64,000 bases of DNA from contig CM072811.1 in the NCBI GenBank assembly GCA_037013495.1, forward strand, positions 25,050,159 through 25,114,158. Reading direction: 5' to 3'. The position numbers were made by a program, and so were the translations under genes. Every line of letters starts with the position of its first letter. Position 1 is the stretch's first letter. The notes below the pieces were generated by a model that was not told where the DNA came from, did not search any database, and saw only the letters and a program-made list of their open reading frames with translations. This document shows positions 36,529 through 47,517 of the stretch, one piece after another. The DNA is from Hippophae tibetana (taxonomy: Eukaryota; Streptophyta; Magnoliopsida; Rosales; Elaeagnaceae).

Positions 36529-37565
36529 TTTTTTTTTGAATTTTGATTATGTGATATCTAGTGTTGATATGCTGGATCAACGATAGGATTTCACTATCAT
36601 ATATTAATATTACTTCAAAAATATGTACTAAATAACTAAATAGTGAAAAATGTTAATATTTTAAATAATTTAATAAAATTAATATTATGTTAACTTTTTA
36701 AATTTTTTAAACTATGTATATTTTTTAAATAAATATTAAAGAATAATAATTGTGGTTAAAATATTGAGTAATTGTCATCTTTTTATAACCAACAATTATT
36801 AACCATAATTGATGCATGATAACTGTATTTTATACAGTTATATTCATCAATTTTAGTAATGATAATTGCTATGTTCTATTAATATTTAGTTAATTTTTGT
36901 TAAATAAATTAATATTTTCCTTTTATGTGCTAAAAATACATTTTTAATAAAATTAAATAATTTGTATCGAAAATGTACTTAATTTCATATTTCTGTCCAC
37001 AAATATAATTTATGATAATATAATTTCTTAATTACAATTTATAAAAATCGAAAATATAATTTAAATTAAATTTGGGCTTAATTATAATTATTAAAAGTTT
37101 AAAAATTTAATTTAAAATTAACAAAGGGCTTAACTGTAATTTAAGAAAGTGCAAAATGTAATTTGGATTAAATTTGTGGGTCAAAATATAATTGATAAAA
37201 GTTTGAATTTTCTGCGCAGGAAAAGAATCGCACTCGTACAAATCACGACGTTCATCACGCACCGTTCGATTATCAATTCAACGGTCCAGATTTGGCGAGT
37301 ACAACCAGACGAGGCAAAATCGCGTGTAGAATCTTCGCGCGGCTCGGCGTGCCAGTGGGTCCCATGTGTCGCGCAGGCCGGCGTCAGAGTGGGCCCCACA
37401 TGTCGGCTGCGCATATTCCCCCGAGGCCATCGCTGACCGTTGGATCTCTTGAACGGTCCAGATTGAATCGCGTCCATCCCAGCTGTCGCGCACCGAGCCG
37501 CCCGCGTAAACATCCTGTGCGACGCGTTCTTCATGCGCCCGGCTTACCGCCCAATGAGAAGCTGC

Positions 37566-37802
37566 CACGTGTTCACTCTGAATGCTTCCTCAAATCAGAA
37601 CATGCCACGTGTCCCACTCTATTTTTGACCCAATCATGTAATGACACGTGGCATGTTACGATGCGCGCGAAAGCGCAGGATCGCGCCACGTGTAGCCGTT
37701 ACTCCCTGCGCGACAAACCATCGTGGCACGTTTCCTGCATCCAATCAGAAACTGCCACGTGTCCGCGTTAATTCCTTTCAGCGAATCAGACGCTGACACG
37801 TG
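37566..37802 (+). promoter_or_regulatory. array of six CACGTG (G-box/ABRE-like) sites in the 5' LTR
   Basis: CACGTG occurs at 37566, 37606, 37645, 37687, 37756 and 37797, with a near match (CACGTT) at 37727. Most have the core GCCACGTGT or its complement ACACGTGGC. Several are preceded by CCAAT- or AATCAGA-type boxes at similar spacing (for example CCAATCAGAAACTGCCACGT at 37741). G-boxes are bound by bZIP and bHLH factors in light, ABA and stress responses. The array lies 180-415 bp upstream of the TATA box. Confidence 0.85.
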
Positions 37803-37981
37803 GCACGCATAAAGAAATTAAAAAAGGCTGAATCGGCGCCCTGTCTCACGCGTGAATTTGTTTAATATTTTTCGATCCGATTTTCGACACGCGTTATTTA
37901 ATTTTTCGATAAAAAATTATTACGCGTTTTATTTAAAAAATAAAATAAAAAATGTAATATTTTAGATATATTATTTTTGGG

Positions 37982-37989
37982 TATAAATA
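37982..37989 (+). promoter_or_regulatory. LARD 5' LTR TATA box
   Basis: TATAAATA, downstream of the G-box array. The identical copy in the 3' LTR is at 42089-42096. Confidence 0.75.
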
Positions 37990-38060
37990 GGAGATAAGAT
38001 GATAGTTTTAAGAAGTTTTTGTGAGTTTGTAATTTTTGGGGTGTTTTGTGTGTTGGCTGT

Positions 38061-38108
38061 GGAACACGCAGAAGCCATTTTTGGCTTTTGTTGTGTTCTG
38101 CGTGTGCC
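38061..38108 (+). other. hairpin in the predicted LARD RNA leader
   Basis: ACACGCAGAA pairs with TTCTGCGTGT, and an inner AGCCA pairs with TGGCT around a T-rich loop. It lies about 70-120 bp after the TATA box, so near the 5' end of the transcript and repeated in R at the 3' end. The same structure is at 42168-42215. Confidence 0.6.
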
Positions 38109-38875
38109 AAAAATTTGTTCTAAGTGATGTTTTAATTTTCCTTCTTCTTCATCTTAATTTTCTGTAGGTGTTGTAATTTTTATTTTAATTTTATGAAGTA
38201 ATTTAATTTTTCTAGGGTTGCATTTGATCTAAATTTATGATGCTTTTGTTTTAATTATTTTTTATAGATTTATATGACGTTCGATTTGTTCGTTCTATTT
38301 TGTGTTTAATGCTTTTTGATTATTTACGAATCTTATCGAAACGATCCGTGGCACATGAATAAACTTGGAAGAGGCATTCGTGTGTATATTGCTCGTAAAT
38401 AGAATGACATGTATGATGAAGGATAGGAATATACCCTAATTGTATGTGTGGCCATTTGAAAACTTAAAACGTAATGAATTTCGGTGAATTTAATTCTCAT
38501 AGAGATATAGTGAATTAATTTGACGAGGTGTGTTTGTACGGAGCTCGGAAGAGATGTATGAATAAAAATAGAAGTTTTCGGTTGACAAATTAAATGTACT
38601 AAAAAAATATAAATCAAAAGAAAATAAAATGATTTGAGTTGATTAATTTGGTGAAAAATTGCAATCCTAGATTTCTTTTATTTTGTTTTAACTATTTTCT
38701 TACATTTTTGCTACATCCAACTACGTTTTGAATAAAATCAGATTGATATAATTTTAGTAATAAACAAACTATAGTTACAAATCCTCGTGGGATCGATCTT
38801 TACTTATAAATGTTATTACTTGCGACCGTGTATGCTTGCATGAGTTCGTGTGTTGAAAAACACTCAACAAGTTTT

Positions 38876-38893
38876 TGGCGCCGTTGCCGGGGA
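38876..38893 (+). promoter_or_regulatory. LARD primer binding site, tRNA-Asp
   Basis: TGGCGCCGTTGCCGGGGA is the complement of the 3' end of plant tRNA-Asp over 18 bases. It starts 6 bp after the LTR end. tRNA-Asp priming is known for several plant gypsy lineages, including Athila. Confidence 0.9.
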
Positions 38894-39013
38894 TTTGTTT
38901 TAACTATTTTCATTGTTGATATTAATACCAAGTAATCTGATTTTAATTCAAAAAAAAAAATTTATTATTATTATTGTTGTTTATGTTTGTTTTGTTTATT
39001 TTTCAATTTTCGC

Positions 39014-39466
39014 GTAAGTTGAGATTTTGTTTAACACACAAATCTTAACTTACAAAAAGAAAAAAAAAACAACATTTTTATTTTTGTTAGTTTCATTTAC
39101 TTTTCAATTTTCTCGTAAGTTGAGATATTGTTTAACACACAAATCTTAACTTACAACAAGAAAAATAATTTTTTGTTTGTTGTTTATTGTTTCTTATTTT
39201 CTGTATTTTTCAAGTAAGTTGAGATTTTGTTTAACACACAAATCTTAACTTACAAAAAGAAAAAAAAATCATTTTTTCTTTTATTTTTGTTTGTTTAGTT
39301 TATTCTTCAATTTTCTCGTGAGTTGAGAGTTTGTTTAACACACAAATCTTAATTCACATAAAGAAAAAAAAAACACAATTTTTTTTATTGTAGTTGTTGT
39401 TGGCTTAATTTATTTTTCAATTTTCTCGTAAGTTGAGATTTTGTTGACACACAAATCTTAACTAAC
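39014..39466 (+). repeat. five palindromic hairpin repeats behind the primer site
   Basis: Five copies of a 39-40-bp imperfect palindrome. Its left arm is GTAAGTTGAGATTTTGT and its right arm ACAAATCTTAACTTAC, around a TTAACAC loop. Copies: 39014-39053, 39115-39154, 39214-39253, 39318-39357 and 39428-39466, spaced 99-110 bp. The spacers share AATTTTCTCG before each copy and poly-A/poly-T runs after it. Confidence 0.88.
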
Positions 39467-40909
39467 AAAAAGAAAAATAATTGAGAAGTCAAGCTGACGA
39501 CTATAAATCAAGCGCTTCTTGGGAGGCAACCCATGTGTTTTATTTTATTTTATTTTTCGCATTTATTAGTTTTTTTTTTATTATGTTAATTTATTTTCTC
39601 TTGTAGGTGCAATGTGGGAGAAATGAAGCTATTTTGAATTAACCATTCAAACAAACCAGGAAGTTTCTTTAAACCATTCTCATATGTTGTTTAACTTTCA
39701 CACATTGAGGGCAATGTGTATATTAAGTTTGGGGGTGGTAGATATATTAAACTTAATTGAAATATTTTCTGGATGTTATTGCTTGTGAAATTTTTTTTTT
39801 GTTTGTTTGTTTGGTTGATTGAAGATATTTTGCGAGGAATATTGATTTAATTTTATTTCTTTGTTTTAAATGATGCATAGCGCCTTGAAAAGTTGAATAT
39901 TGTCTAAGCGATGAATAATTTTTACGTATGTTTCATTTTTACAAGATCAAAATATTTATGATCACTTGTCTTGAATTTTGAATTGCTATGGTAATTTAGA
40001 AAAGGTTTATGTGAGTATGAAATTCGATTGATATTTGTGGTGTCATAACTTTTAGAATTTATTTGATTTTCTCTCGAGGCGAAATTATAGATAACATGTA
40101 ACTAAGAAAATGATTTAGGCCATCTTTGGATCGTTTGAGCCTTTCTATCTACCTACACATGCTTTATCGATAGTATACCCCTTTGAGCTTTAAAGTTCTA
40201 TATATATTTGTATTTCATTTCAAAGCCTACTAAAAAAAATATATATATGTGGAGATATGTCTATTTTTCTTATCGAACTAACATGTGAAAATTGTTAGTG
40301 AATATTTAATGATATATCGGGAAAAAAAGAGGATACTTGAAAAAAAAAACATATTCTGAAAAGAAAAAGAAAAAAAAAGAAAGAAAAAAAAAAGAAAATA
40401 AAAGGGTTATTGTATGTGATGTTAAATCCCAAATTGGGAAGTATTTATTGTGATGATAGAATATCTCTTGGTTCAATCCTAAAATGTTGTTTGGGCAAAA
40501 TTGAGCTAAATATATCTTTTATCCTACCTTTACCTAAGCCATAAATTACAAGCTTATTTAAGTCCTATTGATTTTTGGTTGTGTTTGTCTACATTAGTGG
40601 AGAGAGAAATGAAAAATAAACGTATGAGATTTGTGATTTCACTAAAATCTGTTTGATTTTATATTTGCATAAACTGATCCGGATTCCATGTGATGAAATT
40701 TGAAAAGGCTTCACACACACGCTACAATTCATTGTGAAAATGGAATATATTTTTAAATTGATTTTGATACTTAGATAAAATTCCTTTATTTCTTTGAGTT
40801 ATGAAAATTGGAATGACTAAAAAAAAAGAAATGTTTTGAAAATCATTATTTTAAATGCAGTTATCTTTGTTTTATTTCTTTTCTTTTGCTCGAGGACTAG
40901 CAAAAACTT
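39467..40909 (+). other. LARD internal non-coding region
   Basis: No gag or pol frame. It contains AAGCGCTTCTTGGGAGGCAA (39509-39528), a block ending AAGTTTGGGGGTGG at 39727-39740 that repeats the plus-strand primer motif, and a purine-rich run at about 40320-40405. Confidence 0.75.
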
Positions 40910-40923
40910 AAGTTTGGGGGTGT
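40910..40923 (+). promoter_or_regulatory. LARD polypurine-type tract
   Basis: AAGTTTGGGGGTGT directly before the 3' LTR, the likely plus-strand primer. Confidence 0.65.
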
Positions 40924-42976
40924 TGATAACTGTATTTTATACAGTTATATTCATCAATTTTAGTAATGATAATTGCTATGTTCTATTAATATTTAGTTAA
41001 TTTTTGTTAAATAAATTAATATTTTCCTTTTATGTGCTAAAAATACATTTTTAATAAAATTAAATAATTTGTATCGAAAATGTACTTAATTTCATATTTC
41101 TGTCCACAAATATAATTTATGATAATATAATTTCTTAATTACAATTTATAAAAATCGAAAATATAATTTAAATTAAATTTGGGCTTAATTATAATTATTA
41201 AAAGTTTAAAAATTTAATTTAAAATTAACAAAGGGCTTAACTGTAATTTAAGAAAGTGCAAAATGTAATTTGGATTAAATTTGTGGGTCAAAATATAATT
41301 GATAAAAGTTTGAATTTTCTGCGCAGGAAAAGAATCGCACTCGTACAAATCACGACGTTCATCACGCACCGTTCGATTATCAATTCAACGGTCCAGATTT
41401 GGCGAGTACAACCAGACGAGGCAAAATCGCGTGTAGAATCTTCGCGCGGCTCGGCGTGCCAGTGGGTCCCATGTGTCGCGCAGGCCGGCGTCAGAGTGGG
41501 CCCCACATGTCGGCTGCGCATATTCCCCCGAGGCCATCGCTGACCGTTGGATCTCTTGAACGGTCCAGATTGAATCGCGTCCATCCCAGCTGTCGCGCAC
41601 CGAGCCGCCCGCGTAAACATCCTGTGCGACGCGTTCTTCATGCGCCCGGCTTACCGCCCAATGAGAAGCTGCCACGTGTTCACTCTGAATGCTTCCTCAA
41701 ATCAGAACATGCCACGTGTCCCACTCTATTTTTGACCCAATCATGTAATGACACGTGGCATGTTACGATGCGCGCGAAAGCGCAGGATCGCGCCACGTGT
41801 AGCCGTTACTCCCTGCGCGACAAACCATCGTGGCACGTTTCCTGCATCCAATCAGAAACTGCCACGTGTCCGCGTTAATTCCTTTCAGCGAATCAGACGC
41901 TGACACGTGGCACGCATAAAGAAATTAAAAAAGGCTGAATCGGCGCCCTGTCTCACGCGTGAATTTGTTTAATATTTTTCGATCCGATTTTCGACACGCG
42001 TTATTTAATTTTTCGATAAAAAATTATTACGCGTTTTATTTAAAAAATAAAATAAAAAATGTAATATTTTAGATATATTATTTTTGGGTATAAATAGGAG
42101 ATAAGATGATAGTTTTAAGAAGTTTTTGTGAGTTTGTAATTTTTGGGGTGTTTTGTGTGTTGGCTGTGGAACACGCAGAAGCCATTTTTGGCTTTTGTTG
42201 TGTTCTGCGTGTGCCAAAAATTTGTTCTAAGTGATGTTTTAATTTTCCTTCTTCTTCATCTTAATTTTCTGTAGGTGTTGTAATTTTTATTTTAATTTTA
42301 TGAAGTAATTTAATTTTTCTAGGGTTGCATTTGATCTAAATTTATGATGCTTTTGTTTTAATTATTTTTTATAGATTTATATGACGTTCGATTTGTTCGT
42401 TCTATTTTGTGTTTAATGCTTTTTGATTATTTACGAATCTTATCGAAACGATCCGTGGCACATGAATAAACTTGGAAGAGGCATTCGTGTGTATATTGCT
42501 CGTAAATAGAATGACATGTATGATGAAGGATAGGAATATACCCTAATTGTATGTGTGGCCATTTGAAAACTTAAAACGTAATGAATTTCGGTGAATTTAA
42601 TTCTCATAGAGATATAGTGAATTAATTTGACGAGGTGTGTTTGTACGGAGCTCGGAAGAGATGTATGAATAAAAATAGAAGTTTTCGGTTGACAAATTAA
42701 ATGTACTAAAAAAATATAAATCAAAAGAAAATAAAATGATTTGAGTTGATTAATTTGGTGAAAAATTGCAATCCTAGATTTCTTTTATTTTGTTTTAACT
42801 ATTTTCTTACATTTTTGCTACATCCAACTACGTTTTGAATAAAATCAGATTGATATAATTTTAGTAATAAACAAACTATAGTTACAAATCCTCGTGGGAT
42901 CGATCTTTACTTATAAATGTTATTACTTGCGACCGTGTATGCTTGCATGAGTTCGTGTGTTGAAAAACACTCAACA
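40924..42976 (+). repeat. LARD 3' LTR
   Basis: 2053 bp, same length and sequence as the 5' LTR as far as I could compare. It holds a second CACGTG array (41673-41909) and TATA box (42089-42096). Confidence 0.95.
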
Positions 42977-42981
42977 ATGCA

Positions 42982-43435
42982 AAATAGTTATAGTTATTAA
43001 TAAAACTTTATGTATACATCCTAGTTAAGATGGATATATGTGTTATTTATATCTAAGAGTAAAAAAATAAATAAAAATAGAGGATCATTAATTTAAAAGA
43101 ATATTTTAAACAAGAAAAAAAATAATGGATCAAAATTAAAAAAACATATTTTAAATAAGAAAAAATATATTAACTTGATAACAAAACACTTATTAATAAC
43201 TAAATCTTAAATTCTAAATCTATTATATTTAAGATTATTTTAATATTTTTAATATATATTTTACTATATCATTTAATTACAAAAACATATTATTTTTATA
43301 TTTTTATTATTATTAAATATAAATATTTTGTATTCCATCGTTCTAATACTTACAATTAAACCAAGATTGTAATACTTTTGATATGTTTGGTTTGCTTAAA
43401 AAATAAAGTATTAATTAAAAACAAACTACTTTTTT
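42982..43435. other. AT-rich spacer and upstream region of the DUF1685 gene
   Basis: No element recognised. A TATA-like TATTTAAA lies at about 43443-43450, just after this block and about 115 bp before the ATG. Confidence 0.5.
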
Positions 43436-43515
43436 TTTTCCTATTTAAACCCTATTTTATTCAAAGCTAAAAACGAAGCCATAGCTGTAGAACCTATCGC
43501 GCGAGTTCCTCCGTC

Positions 43516-43554
43516 CCGAGCACAAGCCCAACGAAGGGCTGTGCCTGTGCTCGG
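43516..43554 (+). promoter_or_regulatory. strong hairpin in the 5' leader of the DUF1685 gene
   Basis: CCGAGCACA (43516-43524) pairs perfectly with TGTGCTCGG (43546-43554). Inside it AGCCC (43525-43529) pairs with GGGCT (43536-43540) around the loop AACGAA. The 5-nt bulge is GTGCC. The hairpin ends 7 nt before the ATG and lies downstream of the TATA-like box, so it should be in the mRNA leader. Confidence 0.7.
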
Positions 43555-43561
43555 CGGACTC

Positions 43562-44218
43562 ATGTCAGACCCACCACTTCCACCACCAAAACTCCATCGC
43601 CACAAGCCATCACTGCTTAGATCTCTCGATTCACAGCCCTTGCCTCTTTACAAGCAAAAATCATGGTCTCCTGATGCGTATCGCGACGAGGCGTGGCTTC
43701 GAAGGAAAAGAAATTGCTTGAATAAACGAAGCAAGAGCGTTACAGATGATGATCTTGATGAACTTAAAGCATGTATAGAGTTGGGTTTTGGGTTCGATTC
43801 GCCTGAGGTCGATCAACGTCTCTCTGATACTCTTCCTGCTTTGGAGCTTTACTATGCTGTTAACAAGAATTACACTGATTCCGTTACCAATCCTACGAAG
43901 ATTTTAACGGAATCATCTCCATCTTCTTCAACTGCTTCTGATTGCGATACGCCGTCTACTTTGGGTAGTCCACATACAATGATTGGTCCTGGTAATTAAC
44001 TTTTCTTTGACTAATTGATTAGAATTATTAGTACATATATTAAGTTTTTTTGGGGAACTTAATTGGGTAATTGTTGATGAATCTAAATTGTTCTGTTTTT
44101 CTCTGTTTGTTCCTTGGGAATTTTAAATGAAGATGATAATCCACAAACGGTGAAGACAAGGTTGAGGCAGTGGGCTCAACTGGTGGCTTGTTCTGTACGT
44201 CAATTTTCAAGCTCATGA
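43562..44218 (+). CDS. DUF1685 family protein, two exons, 171 aa
   Basis: Exon 1 is 43562-43991 and exon 2 is 44133-44218 (GT..AG, phase 1), 516 nt in all with stop TGA at 44216-44218. The first ATG is at 43562. An upstream in-frame GTG is not a likely start. The N-terminus is proline-rich and basic. Family motifs follow: KQKSWSPDAYRDEAWLRRK (about residues 32-50), VTDDDLDELKACIELGFGF (about 60-78), LSDTLPALELYYAVN (about 87-101), a Ser/Thr-rich stretch, and a C-terminal TRLRQWAQLVACSVRQF. The family is plant-specific and of unknown biochemical function. Its length is usual and no lesion is visible. It is probably a cytosolic or nuclear protein, with no signal peptide or membrane segment. Confidence 0.93.
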
Positions 44219-45853
44219 TGAAATTAACCAAACCTGAGTTGAGTTATCATTGTAACCAAACATCAACATTCAAAATCTCCACCGACTTTGTTCGGTAGAA
44301 ACTTTTTAAAATATATTCCCCCCCCCCAAAAAAAAAAGAATTAATTGCAAGTTGTTAACCAACTTGAATTGGCTTTGGCATCTTTTTTCTTGAGTCTAAT
44401 TCTCACTTTTGATGGAGTCTAATTAGGTTTGCTTCTACAACAGTATTAATGTGTAACTTTACTCCTACTTAATAGTTTTTATAATTTTTTTTAGTGTGAA
44501 TATCTTTATTTACTAAACTTATTTTTTTTATTTTAAAAAAAAAATCACCATAATTGTTAATCACAGATAAATTTAAACAAAAAGTATTAAATTGAAGTAA
44601 AAAATAAAATTTTAAATTGCATTTATTGTGGTCATACTTTAAATAGTATATTAGATGTCCATATTTCTTTTTCCCTTGAGCGAAAAGCTATGGCTAAAGA
44701 AGCAATTAGAAAACATTTTGTTCTGTATCTTCTAATAAGTACAGCTTGGTTTCATCGTTATGAGTACAATGCAATTTATATTCTTTCGTGAAAGACAAGA
44801 TATCTCATATCTTAGTACAACTGTTGCACATATTATTCCCCCAATTGTGTCTGAACTACAGTTAGGTGTAATCTGTCCTGCGATTTAACCATTTTTTATA
44901 AGGCAAGAATATCAAATTTTTATTAAATATAATTATATTTAATAATAATATTATATCATTTTAATTATAATTTATCGAAAATTTATAATAATTAGAATTT
45001 TTATTTGTTAGTTTTATCACTTTTATTCAAACATATTAGTAAGATTTTTATTCTCTTTACTCCCTAATTTTATATTTAATTTTAATTTTTTAATAAAAAT
45101 AAGAGATATTTTATTAAAACTTAAATTTAAAAAATACAATAAGAATATCATTTATTTAGATGAAATTCACTAATATACATTCAAAGCTAAATAAAGCGCA
45201 TACAATAAGAATGATAGTCTCCTTAGAGTACTATCAAATTATGAGATTTTTTATCTTATTTGTATTTAAATATTTCATCTATTAATTATAACTGTTTGAA
45301 TAAATGCTTCAATGAAATTTCGGATAAAATATTTGTATTTTGTTACATCTTTGTTAATATAAAAGTGATAAAAATACACAAACATAAATGTATTCTTATT
45401 TAGGCTCCATAATTTCTCAACTATTACACCATCAGATACCAAATAAGCCACAGTATTATTAATAAGATTGATAGCTTGCAAGATATCCGATTCAAAACAT
45501 ATATCTCACAACTTCTTTGTGATTGCATATCTGCAGACAGCTAACAATGATTGCAATTCATCAGATGAAACAGAGAGCATACCTTCCAATGGTCAACCTA
45601 TATAGACCACAACACTTCTCCATTCCAATTTCTAGCTACAATACCCAACCCTATCTTCCATATTTCCTTGCAAATAGTAGCATCATTCTTGACTTTCAAA
45701 TACCCCTTCATAAAGACCACTATAATTTCCTCTAATCTGTAATTTACAAAATCAACACACTTTCTTTCCATATAATCTTCATTCCTATTATGCTAGATTA
45801 TACACGTCACAAAAGTGACTCAGTTCCATACCGGACACAATCTTTGTCACCTT
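44219..45853. other. AT-rich spacer downstream of the DUF1685 gene
   Basis: Contains a C9/A10 homopolymer junction near 44320-44340. No other gene or element is recognised. Confidence 0.55.
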
Positions 45854-47515
45854 TACTACTATAATAAAAAGGCTTTTTTGTCTTTTAAAAATCAACTTAT
45901 ATCGGGTTTTAAGTTGATTCTAAAATAAAGTGAATTTAATTTTTAAGTTGGTTTTATCATATAATTGATTTAAAATGTGACAACCTCTAGATATATTTTT
46001 GATTATTTTCTACTAGTCATTCTAGGTTATATACCACTAGGAAAAAACTAGAACATATTTAAAATAATTTTTAAAACCTTTTATTTATTATAAAATAAAA
46101 AAAGAGGATATTAATTACTTCCAAACCAACTTATAATTAAAAATATAACTTAATAATAATAAATATATATAAATATAACTTAATTACAATATCACTACAT
46201 GTGCATGATATATTAAATATGAAATTGCATATATGTATTACTATCTATTTTATTATTTACAAGATAAACATATAATAATAATGGTAACTATTGCTATTAC
46301 ATAATATTATCATATTTTTTTTCTCATGATTCTTCCTTAACTTTATAATCTGAAGCATATTTTTCGTCCATTTCTCTCGTAAATCTTTAAAAAAAATCAT
46401 ATTGTAAACTATTTTATTCTAACCAAAAAGTTATATGTATTTAAATTTAAATTATTATTTAACCTTATAAATTCATTAAAAGATAACTTATATGTTAAGA
46501 GAATATATTAGTTAAAGAGATTACTACATCTTTAATTGGCATGTTGATATTTGAGATGATCTCGCATATAAATTTTATGATATAGTAACCACATATAACT
46601 CAATCTTATTATTATGAAACCTACAAAAAATAAGTATACATATTTATTAATTCGAATATCTATATTATTTAATAGTACAAATTATTAAATTAATAAAAAA
46701 ATTATCATTAATATTCACTTGTACATACCATAACATTATCTCATATAAATTTTTGCAATTTTTTAATGACGATGTCTTTACTCTTATTCCAGATCTTTTA
46801 TTCCCTATCAAAATTTAAAAGAGTTAGTATTTTAATGTTTATTTAATAAAAGGAATAATAGAAGAAAACTAGATAGTTATAAATTTTATATTTCAACGAC
46901 TATTTTACAATCTTCATTCAATGGTACGAAAGAAGAGTCACAATACCAAACATGATTACGATATAGATCAAAAATTATCAACATTCAATAATCTTCACCA
47001 TGTTCAAATCTCAATGGCCAAAGGATTATCAACTTTTAATTTTGGTGAAGTGTTAATGCTCTATCACATATTTGTTTTGCTCTTATGTTGCCAAATTTCT
47101 CTTAATAAGGGTTCACAAAAGATGAATGATACAATATCACTAAATGTGACAAGTACTTAGCTTCAGGTCAATAATAGCATGCTTTATATAAAATAAACAT
47201 AAACAATTAATTAGATAATATAAAGATAATCATATGCTCTACATAAATGAAAGTTAATACTGATTAAAGAATCAACTTGTATATACTTAAATTATACTTA
47301 AATCGATCATTTGAAACTCAAAAAACTCTATCAATATATAAGATTATCCAATGATAATATTAGATATTTTTTTAGGAATATGCACGGTCCATCCATCATC
47401 TATACTATTCCTGCTTGCAACAATCCTCATCAAAAAGTCAATATATTAGTATACTTATAATTATATTTTTTCATGGCTTTTCTTGAATGACTTAATGTAC
47501 GATGAACCATGCACT
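45854..47515 (-). mobile_element. decayed CACTA remnant with C48 protease fragments
   Basis: Starts with a CACTA-like end in which the first base is changed (TACTACTATAATAAAAAGG at 45854). The following sequence lines up, in the same order and orientation, with 24340-25575 of the intact inner element. The matching parts are the acidic-tail exon (46330-46440), the exon that carried the catalytic Cys (46525-46625), the exon with the His/Asp region (46900-47095) and the exon at about 47370-47515. All are full of indels and stops. The transposase half is missing. It is a 5'-truncated, much older relative of the inner CACTA gene. Confidence 0.7.
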
Positions 47516-47517
47516 AC

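Larger units (their letters stand above)
36817..38869 (+). repeat. LARD 5' LTR
   Basis: 2053 bp, TG..CA. U3 is AT-rich at first, then has a GC-rich island (about 37215-37860) with the CACGTG array. TATA box TATAAATA at 37982-37989, so R probably starts near 38010. Open frames in the island occur identically in both LTRs and are not genes. Confidence 0.95.
36817..42976 (+). mobile_element. young non-coding LTR retrotransposon (LARD-like, gypsy-type)
   Basis: Two 2053-bp LTRs (36817-38869 and 40924-42976) start TGATAACTG and end CTCAACA. They lie exactly 4107 bp apart, with no indels and no difference in any part I compared. The target duplication is a perfect ATGCA (36812-36816 and 42977-42981). 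The 2054-bp internal region has a perfect tRNA-Asp primer site and a purine/G-rich tract before the right LTR, but no gag or pol. The segment AAGCGCTTCTTGGGAGGCAA at 39509-39528 and the AAGTTTGGGGGTG motifs are of a type I associate with plant Ty3/gypsy elements. It must have been mobilised in trans. Identical LTRs mean a very recent insertion. Confidence 0.95.

Noticed and set aside
37149-37771. GC-rich open frames up to 159 codons on both strands (repeated at 41256-41878)
   Set aside because: They lie in the GC-rich part of the LTR and overlap each other on both strands. They occur identically in both LTRs and show no domain.
39014-39466. CRISPR-like array
   Set aside because: The repeats are palindromic and the spacers resemble each other. 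The setting is a plant retroelement.
43541-43561. Upstream in-frame GTG as start of the DUF1685 protein
   Set aside because: It lies inside the leader hairpin, and plants start at ATG. The ATG at 43562 gives the usual family N-terminus.
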